Shown piece by piece: positions 5,949-6,257 of a stretch of DNA of 6,257 nucleotides. The stretch covers positions 1 to 6,257 of the forward strand of contig JANXVQ010000209.1 of NCBI GenBank assembly GCA_025351545.1, written 5' to 3'. This stretch comes from Spirosoma sp. Its GTDB lineage: Bacteria; Bacteroidota; Bacteroidia; Cytophagales; Spirosomataceae. Each line of letters starts with the position of its first letter. Position 1 is the first letter of the stretch. Under the pieces are notes generated by a model. The model was not told where the DNA came from. It searched no databases and saw nothing but the letters and a program-made list of their open reading frames with translations. Both the position numbers and the translations under genes were made by a program.

Positions 5949-6014
5949 AACTTTGACAAAGCTGATAGCGCTGATGATCAATGGGCTTTAGTATCAGCTT
6001 TGTCAAAGTTTTTT
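5949..6014 (+). terminator. Rho-independent terminator of the FKBP gene, possibly bidirectional
   Basis: A perfect 19-bp inverted repeat (5949-5967 with 5992-6010; arm begins AACTTTGACAAAGC) encloses a 24-nt loop. It is followed by six T residues (6009-6014). It lies 94 bp after the FKBP stop and just before the end of the convergent minus-strand gene. Read on the minus strand it is followed by the T-rich stretch CAGTTTTATT, so it may stop both transcripts. Confidence 0.8.
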
Positions 6015-6020
6015 GCCTGT

Positions 6021-6257
6021 TTAATACCTAGACAGTTCCTCTAATTCGCGCAGGGCGATTTCAATGCCCCGAAAGTTCGCGTGGGCAGTATACGAGGCAA
6101 GTGCTACCGTAATAGCCCCCACATTGAGTGCAATGGGCAAATTGTCGAGCTGTAATAAACTGGCTTTGGCTTTGTCGGTCGCCTGCCTTATAAGAATTGA
6201 CACCTGTCCCGCATTGGTGAAGGCCGGTTTACTCGTTCGCGTTTGAATATCCTGCGC
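6021..6257 (-). CDS. Unrecognised protein, C-terminal 78 residues (partial, N-terminus beyond right edge)
   Basis: The minus-strand frame is open from the right edge (base 6257) to a TAA at 6021-6023, so this is the 3' end of a longer gene. A GTG at 6203 is probably internal, since sensible sequence (QTRTSKPAFTNAGQ) precedes it. Visible features are a fairly hydrophobic stretch LPIALNVGAITVALASYTA and a charged helical end (IEIALRELEELSRY). I do not recognise the family and assign no function. The gene converges on the FKBP gene and shares the hairpin terminator at 5949-6014. The lack of a complete start makes it possible that this is only an open frame, but its position right at the terminator supports a real gene end. 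Confidence 0.5.
   Translation of the reverse strand, partial: AQDIQTRTSKPAFTNAGQVSILIRQATDKAKASLLQLDNLPIALNVGAITVALASYTAHANFRGIEIALRELEELSRY

Noticed and set aside
6064..6246. Plus-strand open frame opposite the right-edge minus-strand gene
   Set aside because: The minus frame stays open to the window edge and ends right at the terminator; the plus frame has no promoter or motif support.
1..6257. CRISPR arrays, tRNA or rRNA genes, insertion sequences
   Set aside because: No spaced direct-repeat array, cloverleaf, rRNA segment or transposase motif was seen on either strand.

Overview
The window looks like chromosomal DNA of a Bacteroidota bacterium, most likely a member of the Cytophagales (Spirosoma-like). 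Three things suggest this: ribosome binding sites with no recognisable Shine-Dalgarno sequence, a TAnnTTTG-type -7 promoter box, and gene families typical of that group. These families are a PadR/HAAS pair with a TonB-like N-terminal segment, a Tat-exported TIM-barrel sugar isomerase-like protein, and a PQQ sugar dehydrogenase fused to cytochrome c. The genus is an inference; no rRNA or other marker gene is present.

Layout. Positions 1-920 hold a minus-strand pair: a PadR-family repressor (522-920), followed downstream by a membrane protein that runs off the left edge (1-483). Positions 921-1320 are a divergent, AT-rich intergenic region. It carries operator-like palindromes next to padR, an 88-bp imperfect inverted repeat (991-1078), and weak promoter candidates for the rightward genes. 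Positions 1321-5133 hold a two-gene rightward operon with a 9-bp gap: a Tat-signal xylose-isomerase-like TIM-barrel protein and a 941-residue multidomain PQQ sugar dehydrogenase (beta-propeller, PKD/Ig-like domains, class I cytochrome c, CBM6-like domain).

Positions 5134-5401 form a short intergenic stretch unusually rich in palindromes: a 22-bp hairpin after the operon, a 12-bp perfect palindrome, another hairpin, and a 13-bp palindrome abutting a perfect TATTTTTG box. These precede a SlyD-like FKBP peptidyl-prolyl isomerase (5402-5854). A 19-bp perfect hairpin with a T-run (5949-6014) separates it from the C-terminal end of an unrecognised minus-strand gene (6021-6257).

How the genes may work together. 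The operon pair would act in the periplasm. The PQQ propeller oxidises a sugar and passes electrons to its own heme c, while the C-terminal domain may hold a carbohydrate. The TIM-barrel protein could act on the same sugar or its oxidised product; substrate and order are unknown. The PadR/HAAS pair is a separate regulatory unit that probably controls itself. The FKBP is a housekeeping folding factor with its own promoter.
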